Shown piece after piece: positions 8,794 to 17,908 of a stretch of 64,000 nucleotides of DNA; within the stretch, counting starts at the first letter, position 1; the number at the start of each line of letters is the position of its first letter. A program made the translations under genes and the position numbers. Source of the DNA: Acetobacter sp. (GTDB taxonomy: Bacteria > Pseudomonadota > Alphaproteobacteria > Acetobacterales > Acetobacteraceae); contig NZ_JAKVME010000001.1 in the NCBI RefSeq assembly GCF_022483985.1, positions 1,240,001 through 1,304,000 on the forward strand, in the 5' to 3' direction. Below the pieces are notes generated by a model, which worked only from the letters and a program-made list of their open reading frames with translations, was not told the DNA's origin and ran no database searches.

Positions 8794-9642
8794 TCAGTCA
8801 CGCAGCAGATCGTTTATGGATGTCTTGGAGCGGGTCCGTTCATCCACACGCTTGACGATCACGGCGCAGGCCAGAGACGGGTTGGGCTGACCATTGGCGT
8901 TGAGCGGCACTTTCGCCGGCAGCGAACCGGGCACGACCACGGAGTAGGCCGGGACGCGGCCCATGTGAATTTCCCCTGTCTCACGATCAATGATCTTGGT
9001 GGAAGCGCCGAGGAACACACCCATCGACAGGACGGAACCGCGCTCGACGATCACGCCTTCGGCCACTTCCGAACGGGCGCCGATGAAGCAGTCGTCCTCG
9101 ATGATGACGGGAGCGGCCTGAAGAGGCTCCAGCACGCCGCCGATTCCCGCACCGCCGCTGATGTGGCAGTTTTTGCCGATCTGGGCGCAACTGCCGACTG
9201 TGGCCCATGTGTCGATCATGGTGCCGGAATCAACGCGCGCACCGACATTCACGAAGCTTGGCATCAGAACGACACCGGGCGCGATGAAAGCTGAACGACG
9301 GACGACGGAGCCCGGAACAGCGCGGAATCCTGCTTCGGCAAAGCGTGCCGCATCCCAGCCCTCGAATTTGAGCGGCACCTTGTCGAACGCCGGAGCGCCT
9401 GCGGCTCCACCTTCGATGATCGCATTATCGAACAGACGGAAAGACAGCAGAACGGCTTTTTTCAGCCATTCATGAACCGTCCAGCCTTCTTCTCCGGGTT
9501 CGGCGACACGGAGAAGACCGGAATCCAGTCCTTCAAGAACCGTCTCGATCGCAGACCGGTCATCCCCGGTCGTGGCTGGCGACACGGTGGTACGCGCTTC
9601 CCAAAGCGCTTCGATCCGGGATCTGAGTTTCTCTTCGCTCAT
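8794..9642 (-). CDS. dapD: Tetrahydrodipicolinate N-succinyltransferase
   Basis: Transfers a succinyl group from succinyl-CoA to tetrahydrodipicolinate, the committed step of the succinylase branch of lysine/diaminopimelate synthesis. The 282-residue protein has the helical N-terminal domain followed by a left-handed beta-helix of hexapeptide repeats ([62 protein letters not shown]). Length and order fit the trimeric DapD family. It is the first gene of the dapD-dapE operon; the 135 bases upstream, facing the PAS-GGDEF gene, should contain the promoter for this operon and possibly that of the divergent gene. Confidence 0.95.
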   Translation of the reverse strand: MSEEKLRSRIEALWEARTTVSPATTGDDRSAIETVLEGLDSGLLRVAEPGEEGWTVHEWLKKAVLLSFRLFDNAIIEGGAAGAPAFDKVPLKFEGWDAARFAEAGFRAVPGSVVRRSAFIAPGVVLMPSFVNVGARVDSGTMIDTWATVGSCAQIGKNCHISGGAGIGGVLEPLQAAPVIIEDDCFIGARSEVAEGVIVERGSVLSMGVFLGASTKIIDRETGEIHMGRVPAYSVVVPGSLPAKVPLNANGQPNPSLACAVIVKRVDERTRSKTSINDLLRD

Positions 9643-9777
9643 CGTCTTCCACAGTCAAAATAGCTGAAAGGCGCCCCTGCAATGGGCCAGAACAGGTTAC
9701 CTGAAGGGCGGACCATGCTGTTCGGGGCATCTTCTGTCAACGCGACCCGCTCTTAACGGGACAGAAACTATTCCCGG

Positions 9778-11217
9778 ATGAAATGCGGAAGCATGAACAT
9801 CACGCCTTCCTCTCCTGCGTCAGAATCGTCGCCACCCGGTCAGGATGGCAAATTGATGGACGCGCTTCTTGCCAGTCGTCGCCGCTGGAAAAGCCTGACG
9901 CAGCTGGTCGCCGATTTTATTTTTGAAACGGACAATGAAGGCCGTTTCACCTTTTTCGAGGCCGGGCCTGCACTCGGCTGGAATGATCAGGAACTGATCG
10001 GGGAAGAAGGTACCAGACTCCTCCCCTGCGTGAATTCGACCCCGGCCCCCAACCCTTTCAGAACCCGAAATGTTATTCGCAGCCGTCGCTGCTGGATCAA
10101 AAGGTCTGACAGCACTTTCGGCTGCATGCTGGTTTATGCAACTCCCCTGCTTTCTCCTGACGGACAGCATGCCGGCGTGCGCGGTCTTGGTATCGACGTG
10201 TCCGATGAGGTCGGATCAAACGCTGATCTGGCAGTCGCCCGTCTTCACAGTGAAATCGTACGGCGCATCACGGCGACGATGCGTTCACGAGCCCTGTCGC
10301 GTCTGGGCATTCCACCTGCCTTCGACGAACTGGCCGCCATGCTCGGCGCAGTCGGAGGTATTCTGATTTCTGAATCTCCGGAAGGAAAAACAGAAACTGA
10401 CGAAGACGATTCCGATGAGGAAATCGTTCACCGGCTTCAGACCTCCACACCGTCCTTCGACGCCATGATTGAACAGATGTTGCGACAGCCGGTGGCGGGC
10501 AACCTCTCCTTCGAGCCGGAAATCAGGCAGATCGAAGGGCATGACGTCATCCTTTGCCGTAGCAGGGTGCGTTACAATGCTCCTGCCGCCATGGCGCTGT
10601 GGCGAAACAATGTCGGCGTCTGGTCACAGGATGACGCCAATCTGGCGGACGCCGCCCTCGCGACATTCGCCTCCGCTCTCGAAATGAGCGCTCTCAACCG
10701 CGCGTTGGCCCGCAATGCTCGATTTGATCCACTCACGGGCATGCTGAACCGGAATGGTCTGTTGACCGAAATTTCCCGGCGGCTGCCTCGTCTGGATCGG
10801 GAACGTCTGTCCGGCACCCTTCTGGTCATCGGACTGGACCGCTTTTCAGACATCAACGCCCGCTTCGGTTTCGAAGCAGGTGACAGCGCCCTTCAGCAGG
10901 TCGCCAGCTATCTGCGGGACGCCATCCGTCCGACAGATCTTGCGGGACGGCTTGGTGGAGACATTTTCGGGCTCTGGCTCGACGGCGCTGATCATTTTGT
11001 CGCTGCTGAACGGGCGGAAGCCTTCTGTCAGCACGGCGCAGCTATTTTTGTCGCGGAGCCCATCACCCTCACCTTCTCGGTCGGCCTTGCCGCCCGGAAT
11101 TGGGAAACCGGGGAAAGCGCTGAATCCCTTATCGACCGAGCAAGTTTTGCCATGCGGAGCGTGAAGCTCGCCGGGGGCGCTCGCTGGCACACATCATTGG
11201 AAGAGTCCTCACCATGA
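9778..11217 (+). CDS. PAS and degenerate GGDEF domain protein
   Basis: A 479-residue predicted cytoplasmic signalling protein. Residues about 40-140 resemble a PAS sensor domain (VADFIFETDNEGRFTFFEAG, LIGEEGTRLL, VRGLGIDVSDE). A middle region of about 150 residues contains an acidic stretch at 207-214. Residues 315-475 are a GGDEF domain starting DPLTGMLNRNGLL, but the signature at 393-397 is GGDIF: the fourth position, normally a catalytic Glu, is Ile. The product-binding I-site RxxD (RPTD, 384-387) five residues before it is kept. Cyclase activity is therefore unlikely, while c-di-GMP binding is possible. The gene overlaps the next by four bases (ATGA). An ATG at 9793 is an alternative start. 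Confidence 0.82.
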   Translation: MKCGSMNITPSSPASESSPPGQDGKLMDALLASRRRWKSLTQLVADFIFETDNEGRFTFFEAGPALGWNDQELIGEEGTRLLPCVNSTPAPNPFRTRNVIRSRRCWIKRSDSTFGCMLVYATPLLSPDGQHAGVRGLGIDVSDEVGSNADLAVARLHSEIVRRITATMRSRALSRLGIPPAFDELAAMLGAVGGILISESPEGKTETDEDDSDEEIVHRLQTSTPSFDAMIEQMLRQPVAGNLSFEPEIRQIEGHDVILCRSRVRYNAPAAMALWRNNVGVWSQDDANLADAALATFASALEMSALNRALARNARFDPLTGMLNRNGLLTEISRRLPRLDRERLSGTLLVIGLDRFSDINARFGFEAGDSALQQVASYLRDAIRPTDLAGRLGGDIFGLWLDGADHFVAAERAEAFCQHGAAIFVAEPITLTFSVGLAARNWETGESAESLIDRASFAMRSVKLAGGARWHTSLEESSP

Positions 11218-12251
11218 GCCATTCATTAGATCCAAAATTTTTTCAGATTCTGCCCACGCGCTCGCTGTCTTCCGTTCCGCCAGCATCAATAAACCCCGCG
11301 TCACGCGATAAATCACGCAATGCGACCACCGTCACAATGGCGACGGCACCTGAATTATGGGAATGCCTGAAAAACCGCATTGCGACCCTGAGACCCGAAT
11401 TCAACAACCAGCGCATTGAAACACTGACAGCCTCTCTTCAGGGCTCCCTGACAGTTCTAATGGCCGAAAGCTGGCAGCGCGCGCGCCGCGTCATTGCTCA
11501 GGCAGCCGGAGACGCGCAGGCGATTTCAATCGTCGGACCTCTCTCTGAATCTCCGTCCATTGCTGACCGTCTCATGGACGAAATTGATGACTCCACGCTG
11601 GAGCAGGAAATCACCCGGCGTCAACACGACGGTAAAATGATCTCGTCGGTCAAAACGGTTCGATCCCACGCCATCCTTGAGCATCTCGCAGAACGACCGC
11701 TGACCGAACTGGAACCGGCTCTCGATGAAATGGAGCGGTCACCGGAACGGCCGACCAGTCTCGAATATGCGTGCATCACCACGGTAAAAAACCTTGTGAG
11801 AGAACGGTGCGCCAACCTTGTGGCGCCAGTAAAACACAAGATCGAAAGAGAGCTTTCCTTCGAACTGGCCGCGACATCGGAAGTCATCAAGCCAACGAGA
11901 CATGCTCAAGTTTCTACGGTCATGAACGACAATATCGTCGATCTGGCCACTCAGGCCCTTCATGATGACAATGTAGACGCCATTATCGAGATTCTCGCCC
12001 GTACACCGAACATTGCCCCGGACGTCACCCGGGAAACGCTGAACGGACGCAATGCGCGCGGCCTTGTCGCCTTGTCATGGAAAGCTGGTCTGCCAGCGTC
12101 TCTGGCAGCCGCGATACAGATTCACCTTGCCCTGATTCCGCCGACACGCGCGATCCTGCCTTCTGCTGACGGCTCTTACGCCCTGACCCCCAAGGAACTG
12201 AACTGGCAGCTCGATTTTCTCAGAGAGAAATGCACGGCAGTCGCTGCCTGA
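11214..12251 (+). CDS. DUF2336-like protein
   Basis: A 345-residue, mostly helical protein without signal peptide or membrane segment. The C-terminal part RNARGLVALSWKAGLPASLAAAIQ resembles the conserved region of alphaproteobacterial DUF2336 proteins, whose function is poorly defined. The first 40 residues are low-complexity and rich in Ser, Pro and Thr; Met42 is a possible shorter start. Its start codon overlaps the stop of the GGDIF protein, so the two are translationally coupled and probably act in one pathway. A perfect 12-base stem follows the stop and ends the transcript. Confidence 0.65.
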   Translation: MSHSLDPKFFQILPTRSLSSVPPASINPASRDKSRNATTVTMATAPELWECLKNRIATLRPEFNNQRIETLTASLQGSLTVLMAESWQRARRVIAQAAGDAQAISIVGPLSESPSIADRLMDEIDDSTLEQEITRRQHDGKMISSVKTVRSHAILEHLAERPLTELEPALDEMERSPERPTSLEYACITTVKNLVRERCANLVAPVKHKIERELSFELAATSEVIKPTRHAQVSTVMNDNIVDLATQALHDDNVDAIIEILARTPNIAPDVTRETLNGRNARGLVALSWKAGLPASLAAAIQIHLALIPPTRAILPSADGSYALTPKELNWQLDFLREKCTAVAA

Positions 12252-12256
12252 CCAAT

Positions 12257-12294
12257 GAAGCGACCTGATTTCCAAAGGGGTGTCAGGTCGCTTC
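12257..12294. terminator. Bidirectional terminator hairpin
   Basis: Perfect 12-base inverted repeat GAAGCGACCTGA (12257-12268) and TCAGGTCGCTTC (12283-12294) with a 14-base loop, between the convergent DUF2336-like and ruvX genes. It overlaps the first bases of the ruvX stop codon. The U tract is short on both sides, so strength is uncertain, but the position between two converging genes fits a shared terminator. Confidence 0.7.
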
Positions 12295-12790
12295 AGTCTT
12301 CTGGCGAAGAGAACCGTCTGCTGCGTTCCATCGACAGATAATCCAGAACTCCCTGCAGCATGTAGGCTGCCGCCATCTTGTCAACGATTTCTCCCCGCCT
12401 CTTCCGGGAGAGGTCAGCTTCACCGATGATCGTGCGGTTCACGACACTTGAAGAGAACCGCTCATCCCACAGCACCGCTGGAATCCCGATCTGTTCGGAA
12501 AGGGCCTGCGCCCAGTCTCGGGCCGCCTGTGCAGCAGGACCGAATCCACCATCCATGGAAAGCGGCAGTCCCACCACAAGCGCTCCGACATCCTGCTCTC
12601 TGACAATCCCGGAGATTTTCTGAGCCATCAGCGAGAGTTTTTCGCGTTTCAAGACCCCATACGGAGAAGCAACCATCAGCATGACATCTGACAGAGCAAG
12701 CCCAGCCGTCTTCGCACCGGGGTCAATTCCCAGCAGCCGCTGACCGGTGGAAAGTTTTTCACTGAGTTCGGTTATGTTGAACAGAGGCAT
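12293..12790 (-). CDS. ruvX: RuvX/YqgF pre-16S rRNA nuclease
   Basis: Member of the YqgF/RuvX RNase H-like family, which processes the 5' end of pre-16S rRNA and was earlier called a putative Holliday junction resolvase. RLLGIDPGAKTAGLALSD carries the first acidic residue, ALVVGLPLSMDG the second conserved segment and AVLWDERFSS the glutamate; the final acidic residues are in KMAAAYMLQGVLDYL. The ATG at 12790 (165 residues) is preferred over that at 12841 because it has AGG close upstream, gives the usual family length and leaves 71 bases for promoters before the divergent gatC. The longer form would leave only 20 bases. Confidence 0.88.
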   Translation of the reverse strand: MPLFNITELSEKLSTGQRLLGIDPGAKTAGLALSDVMLMVASPYGVLKREKLSLMAQKISGIVREQDVGALVVGLPLSMDGGFGPAAQAARDWAQALSEQIGIPAVLWDERFSSSVVNRTIIGEADLSRKRRGEIVDKMAAAYMLQGVLDYLSMERSRRFSSPED

Positions 12791-12861
12791 CGCCTGAGGG
12801 TATGGTGTCGCGCCGGCGGCAACGCCAGCGTTATTTTTCATGATTTGAGAGTTTTTGCTTC

Positions 12862-13152
12862 ATGTCGCTTGATCTCGCGACCACGAGACGCATTGCCAAG
12901 CTCGCCCGCATCGGGCTTGACGACCAGGAAATCGAGGCTGTCCGCACACAGCTCGGGGGTATTCTCGGCTGGATCGAGATTCTCGACGAAGTTGATGTCG
13001 AAGGCGTACCGCCCATGATCGGCACCAGCACCAACGCGGCGCTCAAGCCCCGAGAAGATGCCGTAACTGACGGTGACTGTCAGGAGAAGGTGCTGTCAAA
13101 CGCCCCGGACCGTGAAGGTCCCTTCTTCACCGTGCCGAAGGTGGTCGAATAA
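12862..13152 (+). CDS. gatC: Asp/Glu-tRNA amidotransferase subunit C
   Basis: Small 96-residue subunit that holds GatA and GatB together in the GatCAB complex, which converts Glu-tRNA(Gln) and Asp-tRNA(Asn) to the amidated forms. The N-terminal helical part ([41 protein letters not shown]) and the C-terminal [13 protein letters not shown] are typical. Its stop codon overlaps the gatA start by one base (TAATG), and gatB follows gatA with a four-base overlap, so the three subunits are made in step. The gene diverges from ruvX. Confidence 0.95.
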   Translation: MSLDLATTRRIAKLARIGLDDQEIEAVRTQLGGILGWIEILDEVDVEGVPPMIGTSTNAALKPREDAVTDGDCQEKVLSNAPDREGPFFTVPKVVE

Positions 13153-14636
13153 TGCTGACTGATCTCACGATCGCACAGGCCGCTGAAGGCCTGCGCAAGA
13201 AAGAATTTTCCGCTGTCGAACTGACAACGGCACATACCGACGCAGTCGAGGCGCTGAACGGACGGGTGAACGCCTACATCACCGTCACCTCCGACAAGGC
13301 GCTGGAAGCAGCCAAAAACGCCGACATTACGCTGGCCGCTGGTGAGGCTCCTACCCTGACCGGTATTCCGCTCGGCATCAAGGATCTGTTCTGCACCAAC
13401 GGTGTGCGAACCACTGCCGCCAGCAAGATCATCGGCAACTTCGTGCCGCCTTATGAGAGCACCGTCACGGCGAAGCTGCTCGAAAACGGCGCGATTTTTC
13501 TCGGCAAGACCAACCTTGACGAATTCGCCATGGGGTCCGGCAATCTGACGTCTGCGTTCGGCAGCGTCGAGAACCCGTGGCATCGCAAGGATGATGCGTC
13601 AGTTCTGGTTCCCGGCGGTTCGTCCGGCGGTTCCGCGGCGGCCGTCGCAGCACGTATGGCCATGGGCGCCACTGGCACCGATACCGGCGGCTCCATCCGT
13701 CAGCCCGCAGCCTATTGCGGTATCGTAGGGCTGAAACCGACCTATGGTCGTTGCAGCCGCTGGGGCACCATCGCCTTCGCAAGCTCGCTCGATCAGGCTG
13801 GCCCCATGACCCGCTCCGTCGAGGACGCCGCGATCATGCTGTCAGCCATGGCGGGCGCTGATCCGAAGGACAGCACCTGCGCCACTGTTGCCGTGCCGGA
13901 CTATCGCGCCGCCTGCGGTCGCAGCCTGAAGGGTCTGCGCGTTGGTATTCCAGCTGAGTATCGCGCACCCGGCATGTCGGAAGAAATTCTCGCCGTCTGG
14001 CAGAAGGGCATCGACATGCTCCGTGAAGCCGGATGCGAGATTGTCGATGTCTCCCTGCCCCACACGAAATACGGTCTTGCGACCTATTACATCATCGCGC
14101 CGGCCGAATGTTCGTCCAACCTCGCCCGCTATGATGGCGTGCGGTTTGGTGAGCGAGCTGAAGGGGCGACCAGCCTTGATGACCTGTACGAGAAGACCCG
14201 ACACAATGGCTTTGGCGAGGAAGTCCGCCGTCGTATCCTGATGGGGACGTACGTGCTGTCCGCCGGTTATTACGACGCCTATTATCTCAAGGCCCAGAAG
14301 GTCCGCACCCTGATCCAGCGTGACTTCACGCAGGCTTTCGAGAAGGTCGATGTGCTGCTGACTCCGACGGCTCCCACCGCGGCCTTCGCCCGCGACGAGA
14401 AGCCGGAAGATCCGGTGCAGATGTATCTCAACGACATCTTCACCGTGCCAGCCAGCATGGCCGGGCAGCCCGCCATGTCGGTGCCGGTGGCGCTCGATGA
14501 CAAAGGTCTGCCGCTCGGTCTCCAGTTGATCGGGAAGCACTTTGACGAGGAAACGATCATCGCGGTCGGGTCCGCTCTGGAAAAAGCCGCCGGGTTCACG
14601 GCCCGTCCGGACCTGCGCGCAGGAGTGAGCGCATGA
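13152..14636 (+). CDS. gatA: Asp/Glu-tRNA amidotransferase subunit A
   Basis: The glutaminase/amidase subunit of GatCAB: releases ammonia from glutamine or asparagine and passes it to GatB. The 494-residue protein shows the amidase signature and the Ser-cisSer-Lys triad: Lys77 in [10 protein letters not shown], Ser157 in [17 protein letters not shown] and Ser181 in [14 protein letters not shown]. Length is normal. It is the middle gene of gatC-gatA-gatB, with one-base and four-base overlaps at its two ends. Confidence 0.97.
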   Translation: MLTDLTIAQAAEGLRKKEFSAVELTTAHTDAVEALNGRVNAYITVTSDKALEAAKNADITLAAGEAPTLTGIPLGIKDLFCTNGVRTTAASKIIGNFVPPYESTVTAKLLENGAIFLGKTNLDEFAMGSGNLTSAFGSVENPWHRKDDASVLVPGGSSGGSAAAVAARMAMGATGTDTGGSIRQPAAYCGIVGLKPTYGRCSRWGTIAFASSLDQAGPMTRSVEDAAIMLSAMAGADPKDSTCATVAVPDYRAACGRSLKGLRVGIPAEYRAPGMSEEILAVWQKGIDMLREAGCEIVDVSLPHTKYGLATYYIIAPAECSSNLARYDGVRFGERAEGATSLDDLYEKTRHNGFGEEVRRRILMGTYVLSAGYYDAYYLKAQKVRTLIQRDFTQAFEKVDVLLTPTAPTAAFARDEKPEDPVQMYLNDIFTVPASMAGQPAMSVPVALDDKGLPLGLQLIGKHFDEETIIAVGSALEKAAGFTARPDLRAGVSA

Positions 14637-16090
14637 GCTACACGATTGAAGGCAACACCGGCACGTGGGAAATCGTCGTCGGTCTTGAGGTTCACGCTCA
14701 GGTCATCAGTAAGTCCAAGCTGTTCTCCGGTGCATCCACGCTTTTCGGCGGTGAGCCGAACTCGCATGTCAGTCTGATTGACGCAGGCTTTCCCGGCATG
14801 CTGCCGGTCATCAACCAAGCCTGCGTGGAACAGGCTGTCCGCACGGGTCTGGGCCTGAAGGCACGGATCAATCTGGAAAGCCGTTTCGACCGCAAGAACT
14901 ACTTCTATGCCGATCTGCCGACCGGTTATCAGATCAGCCAGTTCGAGCATCCGATTATCGGCACCGGTGTTGTGCAGATCGAGCTTTCCGACGGCAGCAC
15001 ACGCGACATTGGCATCACCCGTCTGCATCTTGAGCAGGACGCGGGCAAGCTGATGCACGATCAGGACCCGAAGCGTTCCTTCGTGGACCTCAACCGTGCG
15101 GGCGTCGCGCTGATGGAGATCGTCAGTGAGCCGGACATTCGCTCCCCTGAAGAGGCAGGAGCCTATGTCCGCAAGCTGCGCCAGATCCTGCGCTATCTCG
15201 GCACCTGCGATGGCAACATGGAAGAAGGGTCAATGCGCGCCGACGTGAACGTTTCCGTTCGCAAGAGCGCCAGTGAGCCGTTCCGCACCCGCTGCGAGAT
15301 CAAAAACGTCAACTCGATCCGCTTTGTCATGCAAGCCATCGAGATCGAAGCGGCCCGCCAGATCGAAATCTGGGAGTCTGGTGGCGAGGTCGATCAGGAG
15401 ACACGGCTGTTCGATCCGCACAAGGGCGAGACGCGCTCGCTGCGCTCGAAGGAAGATGCGCACGATTACCGCTACTTCCCTGACCCTGACCTTCTGCCGC
15501 TGGTGATCGAGCAGAGCTGGGTTGACCAGATCAAGCAGACACTGCCGGAACTGCCGGACGAAAAGCGTGTCCGTTTCCAGCAGGATTACGGGATCACCGC
15601 TTATGATGCGGGTGTTCTGGTGGCCGAGCAGACGACGGCGGACTTCTACGAAAAGGTCGCCAAGGGACGTGACGGCAAATCGGCGGCAGCATGGGTGACG
15701 GGCGATTTCTTTGCAGCCCTGAACCGCACGGGAAAGTCGATTGAGGAAAGCCCGGTCAGCGCCGACAATCTTGGTGCGATGCTCGACCTGATTGCCGACG
15801 GCACGATCAACGGCAAGATCGCCAAGGAAGTTCTCGAAGATATGTTCGAGACCGGTGAGGCTCCGCTAACCATCGTGGATCGCAAAGGTCTGCGTCAGGT
15901 GACGGACACGGGGGCCATCGAAGCTGCTGCTGACGACATCATCAGCAAGAACGGCGACAAGGTGGCGGAGTATAAAGGCGGCAAGGACAAGCTGTTCGGC
16001 TTCTTCGTCGGACAGATGATGAAAGCGACCGGCGGCAAGGCCAACCCTGCGATCGTCAACGATATCCTGCGCAAGAAACTCGACGGCTAA
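14633..16090 (+). CDS. gatB: Asp/Glu-tRNA amidotransferase subunit B
   Basis: Kinase and transamidation subunit of GatCAB; it phosphorylates the tRNA-bound Glu/Asp and amidates it. The 485-residue protein has the family hallmarks [12 protein letters not shown] at the start, [39 protein letters not shown] and the [15 protein letters not shown] motif; the C-terminal YqeY-like domain (about residues 330-485) binds the tRNA. It overlaps gatA by four bases and is followed by two terminator-like hairpins, so it ends the operon. Confidence 0.97.
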   Translation: MSYTIEGNTGTWEIVVGLEVHAQVISKSKLFSGASTLFGGEPNSHVSLIDAGFPGMLPVINQACVEQAVRTGLGLKARINLESRFDRKNYFYADLPTGYQISQFEHPIIGTGVVQIELSDGSTRDIGITRLHLEQDAGKLMHDQDPKRSFVDLNRAGVALMEIVSEPDIRSPEEAGAYVRKLRQILRYLGTCDGNMEEGSMRADVNVSVRKSASEPFRTRCEIKNVNSIRFVMQAIEIEAARQIEIWESGGEVDQETRLFDPHKGETRSLRSKEDAHDYRYFPDPDLLPLVIEQSWVDQIKQTLPELPDEKRVRFQQDYGITAYDAGVLVAEQTTADFYEKVAKGRDGKSAAAWVTGDFFAALNRTGKSIEESPVSADNLGAMLDLIADGTINGKIAKEVLEDMFETGEAPLTIVDRKGLRQVTDTGAIEAAADDIISKNGDKVAEYKGGKDKLFGFFVGQMMKATGGKANPAIVNDILRKKLDG

Positions 16091-16096
16091 ACCTCC

Positions 16097-16128
16097 TATC
16101 GGACCAGATTTCATTGTCTGGTCCGATA
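16097..16128. terminator. Hairpin after gatB
   Basis: Perfect 12-base stem TATCGGACCAGA / TCTGGTCCGATA (16097-16108 and 16117-16128) with an 8-base loop, starting 7 bases after the gatB stop. There is no T run after it, but the stem is strong and its position fits the end of gatCAB transcription or a 3'-end stabilising hairpin. Confidence 0.7.
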
Positions 16129-16154
16129 AGGATAATGCCACGCAACCAGCAACA

Positions 16155-16192
16155 GGCTTATCCGTGCAACCTTGTGAGCGGATAAGCCTTTT
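16155..16192 (+). terminator. Rho-independent terminator
   Basis: A 10-base stem GGCTTATCCG (16155-16164) and CGGATAAGCC (16179-16188) with a 14-base loop, followed at once by TTTT. It is the second hairpin after gatB and the more classical terminator. prmA begins about 175 bases downstream, so it must have its own promoter or depend on readthrough. Confidence 0.75.
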
Positions 16193-16366
16193 GCTGTCGC
16201 GGCAAACGGAAAGCGCTAACGCTCCCGTCCGGCAGAAGCTTCATCAGGGCGCGCTGGGAACTCGACTGTTTCTCTGCATTGCTCTGGCGCTGCTCCCTAC
16301 GATACTGATAAACACCAGCCTTTCCGAACGGGACACTGCTCCCGCGTGTGCTATCCGGAGCCCCGA

Positions 16367-17278
16367 ATGACCGCCACCCGCCGCAGACATGCGACAGAAC
16401 TTGAAACAATTTCCGTCACTGTTCCGGAAATTGCCGTTGAAGCTTACGAGAACGCCATCAGCACGGTCTGCGCAACGGTCGGCATTTTCGAGTTCGACGA
16501 GGAAGAAAAACTCTGGCGTGTCGAAGGTGTGAAAGACACCGGTCATGCGGAAGACGAACTGGCGGCCGCTCTGGCTCTGGCTGCCCTGACCACAAGCATC
16601 AACGCTGATCTGGAGCGCACCAACACCGAGACGGAAGGCTGGCTCGCCCGCACCTATGAATCGTTTCCGGCGCAGGAAGTCGGCAAACGGTTTATCGTTC
16701 GGGGCTCGCATCTGGATGAGGCGTCTGACAGCAACCGCATCACCATCACGCTGGATGCGGGCATGGCTTTCGGCTCGGGAGAGCATGGCTCGACGCGGGG
16801 ATGCCTGAGGGCGCTTGAACTGGTGGCGCACCGCAAGCCCCGGAATATTCTCGACCTCGGCTGTGGGTCCGGAATTCTGGCCATGGGTGCTGCGGCCCTG
16901 CTGCATCGCCCTGTTCTGGCGACCGACATTGATCCGTGGTCCGTCCGGATCACGCAGGAGAATGCGGCCCGCAACCGCCTGTCACGTCTGATCGAAGCAC
17001 GGCTCGGCAATGGTTGGTCCACACCGGAAATCCGTCGTCGTGCGCCCTATGATCTGGTTTTCGCCAATATCCTGGCCCGTCCGCTCTGCATGATGGCCAA
17101 GGATTTGAGCCGTCGTCTTGCGCCGGGCGGCACGGTCATTCTGGCCGGACTGCTGAATATTCAGGTCCGCATGGTGCTGGCTGCGCACCAGCGTTGCGGG
17201 CTGGTGCTGGAACGTCATCTTCGTGAAGGTGACTGGGGAACGCTGATCCTTCGTAAGCCGTTTGGGGCAACCGGTTAA
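16367..17278 (+). CDS. prmA: Ribosomal protein L11 methyltransferase
   Basis: SAM-dependent enzyme that methylates lysine and the N-terminus of ribosomal protein L11. The 303-residue protein has an N-terminal substrate-recognition domain (to about residue 110) and a Rossmann methyltransferase domain with TLDAGMAFGSGEHGSTRGCL, the SAM motif ILDLGCGSGILAMGAA, VLATDIDPWSVRITQENAARN and the NPxY-like DLVFANILARPL. The ATG at 16367 is preferred over an upstream GTG (16346): GGAG precedes it and family proteins start near here. The gene converges with the ybiI-like gene. Confidence 0.9.
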   Translation: MTATRRRHATELETISVTVPEIAVEAYENAISTVCATVGIFEFDEEEKLWRVEGVKDTGHAEDELAAALALAALTTSINADLERTNTETEGWLARTYESFPAQEVGKRFIVRGSHLDEASDSNRITITLDAGMAFGSGEHGSTRGCLRALELVAHRKPRNILDLGCGSGILAMGAAALLHRPVLATDIDPWSVRITQENAARNRLSRLIEARLGNGWSTPEIRRRAPYDLVFANILARPLCMMAKDLSRRLAPGGTVILAGLLNIQVRMVLAAHQRCGLVLERHLREGDWGTLILRKPFGATG

Positions 17279-17318
17279 CCTGCTCAAAACACGGACCGTG
17301 ATTAAAAACGGCGTTTGA

Positions 17319-17582
17319 TCAACGTAACTGGCTGTCCTTGCTGCCGCGCCGATTGATGCTGCTGAACACGCGCTGGCTGTCACGCTCTGACTGGCACTCT
17401 ATGCAGAACTTCACGCCAGCCAGCGCTCTGCGTCTGGCCTCTGGTATCAGTTCTCCACAATCACAACACTCACGGGCGCTCTCTCCGGACGGAATACCGG
17501 AACGGGCCTGTTTGACAGCATCTGCAATGGTGTCGTCGATCTGTTCCTGTACCGCTCCCTCTGGAGCCCAGCCTGTCGCCAT
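17319..17582 (-). CDS. DksA/TraR-type zinc finger protein, YbiI-like
   Basis: Small 87-residue protein closely resembling Escherichia coli YbiI from end to end: MATGWAPEGAVQEQIDDTI at the start, IPSGESARECCDCGELIPEARR in the middle and the NRRGSKDSQLR end. It has a C4 zinc finger of DksA/TraR type (CDCG then CIEC, 17 residues between the pairs). The long coiled coil of true DksA is absent, so binding in the RNA polymerase secondary channel is doubtful and the role is unknown. It converges with prmA, 40 bases apart. Confidence 0.88.
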   Translation of the reverse strand: MATGWAPEGAVQEQIDDTIADAVKQARSGIPSGESARECCDCGELIPEARRRALAGVKFCIECQSERDSQRVFSSINRRGSKDSQLR

Positions 17583-17908
17583 GATGACACTCTCCGGATA
17601 GATAACGCTGTGGCAGTCTGAAACCGACTGTTTATAGCGGACAATCCTGTTCCAGTTTTGTCTGAAAACGACTTTCTTTTACGGAAGAAGCACCTGCCTG
17701 TTATCCGCACGGAATGGAACGCACGTATCTTCGTGACGGCTAAGCCATGCCTTACCCGAACATCCACACATAGACATGGAATGTCTGGTTGGCCGTGACT
17801 GAGCAGCCGGATACGGTTCTGGCGGTGGTTACGGTGAGAAGAATATACCGCAACCCCGATCACAGGCGGAGGGCGACACCCTGTAGAGGCAGTGAACCCA
17901 ACTCTTTG
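17583..17908. other. Spacer between zinc finger gene and ABC exporter
   Basis: A 326-base stretch between the start of the YbiI-like gene and the stop of the ABC exporter, both on the minus strand. I see no RNA gene and no terminator with a T run. Short frames at 17447-17863 (minus) and 17789-18043 (plus) overlap real genes and have no family features. It should contain the promoter for the zinc finger gene. Confidence 0.5.

Noticed and set aside
13842-14540. 232-codon minus-strand frame opposite gatA
   Set aside because: It lies wholly against a well-supported gene and reads as a shadow of its codon bias.
16164-16370. Short plus-strand frame ending in an ATGA overlap with prmA, with a hydrophobic segment
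   Set aside because: Its only start is a GTG inside the terminator stem, it has no ribosome binding site and no recognisable family.
17447-17863. 138-codon minus-strand frame upstream of the zinc finger gene
   Set aside because: Arg/Ser-rich, no family features, and overlaps the zinc finger gene out of frame.
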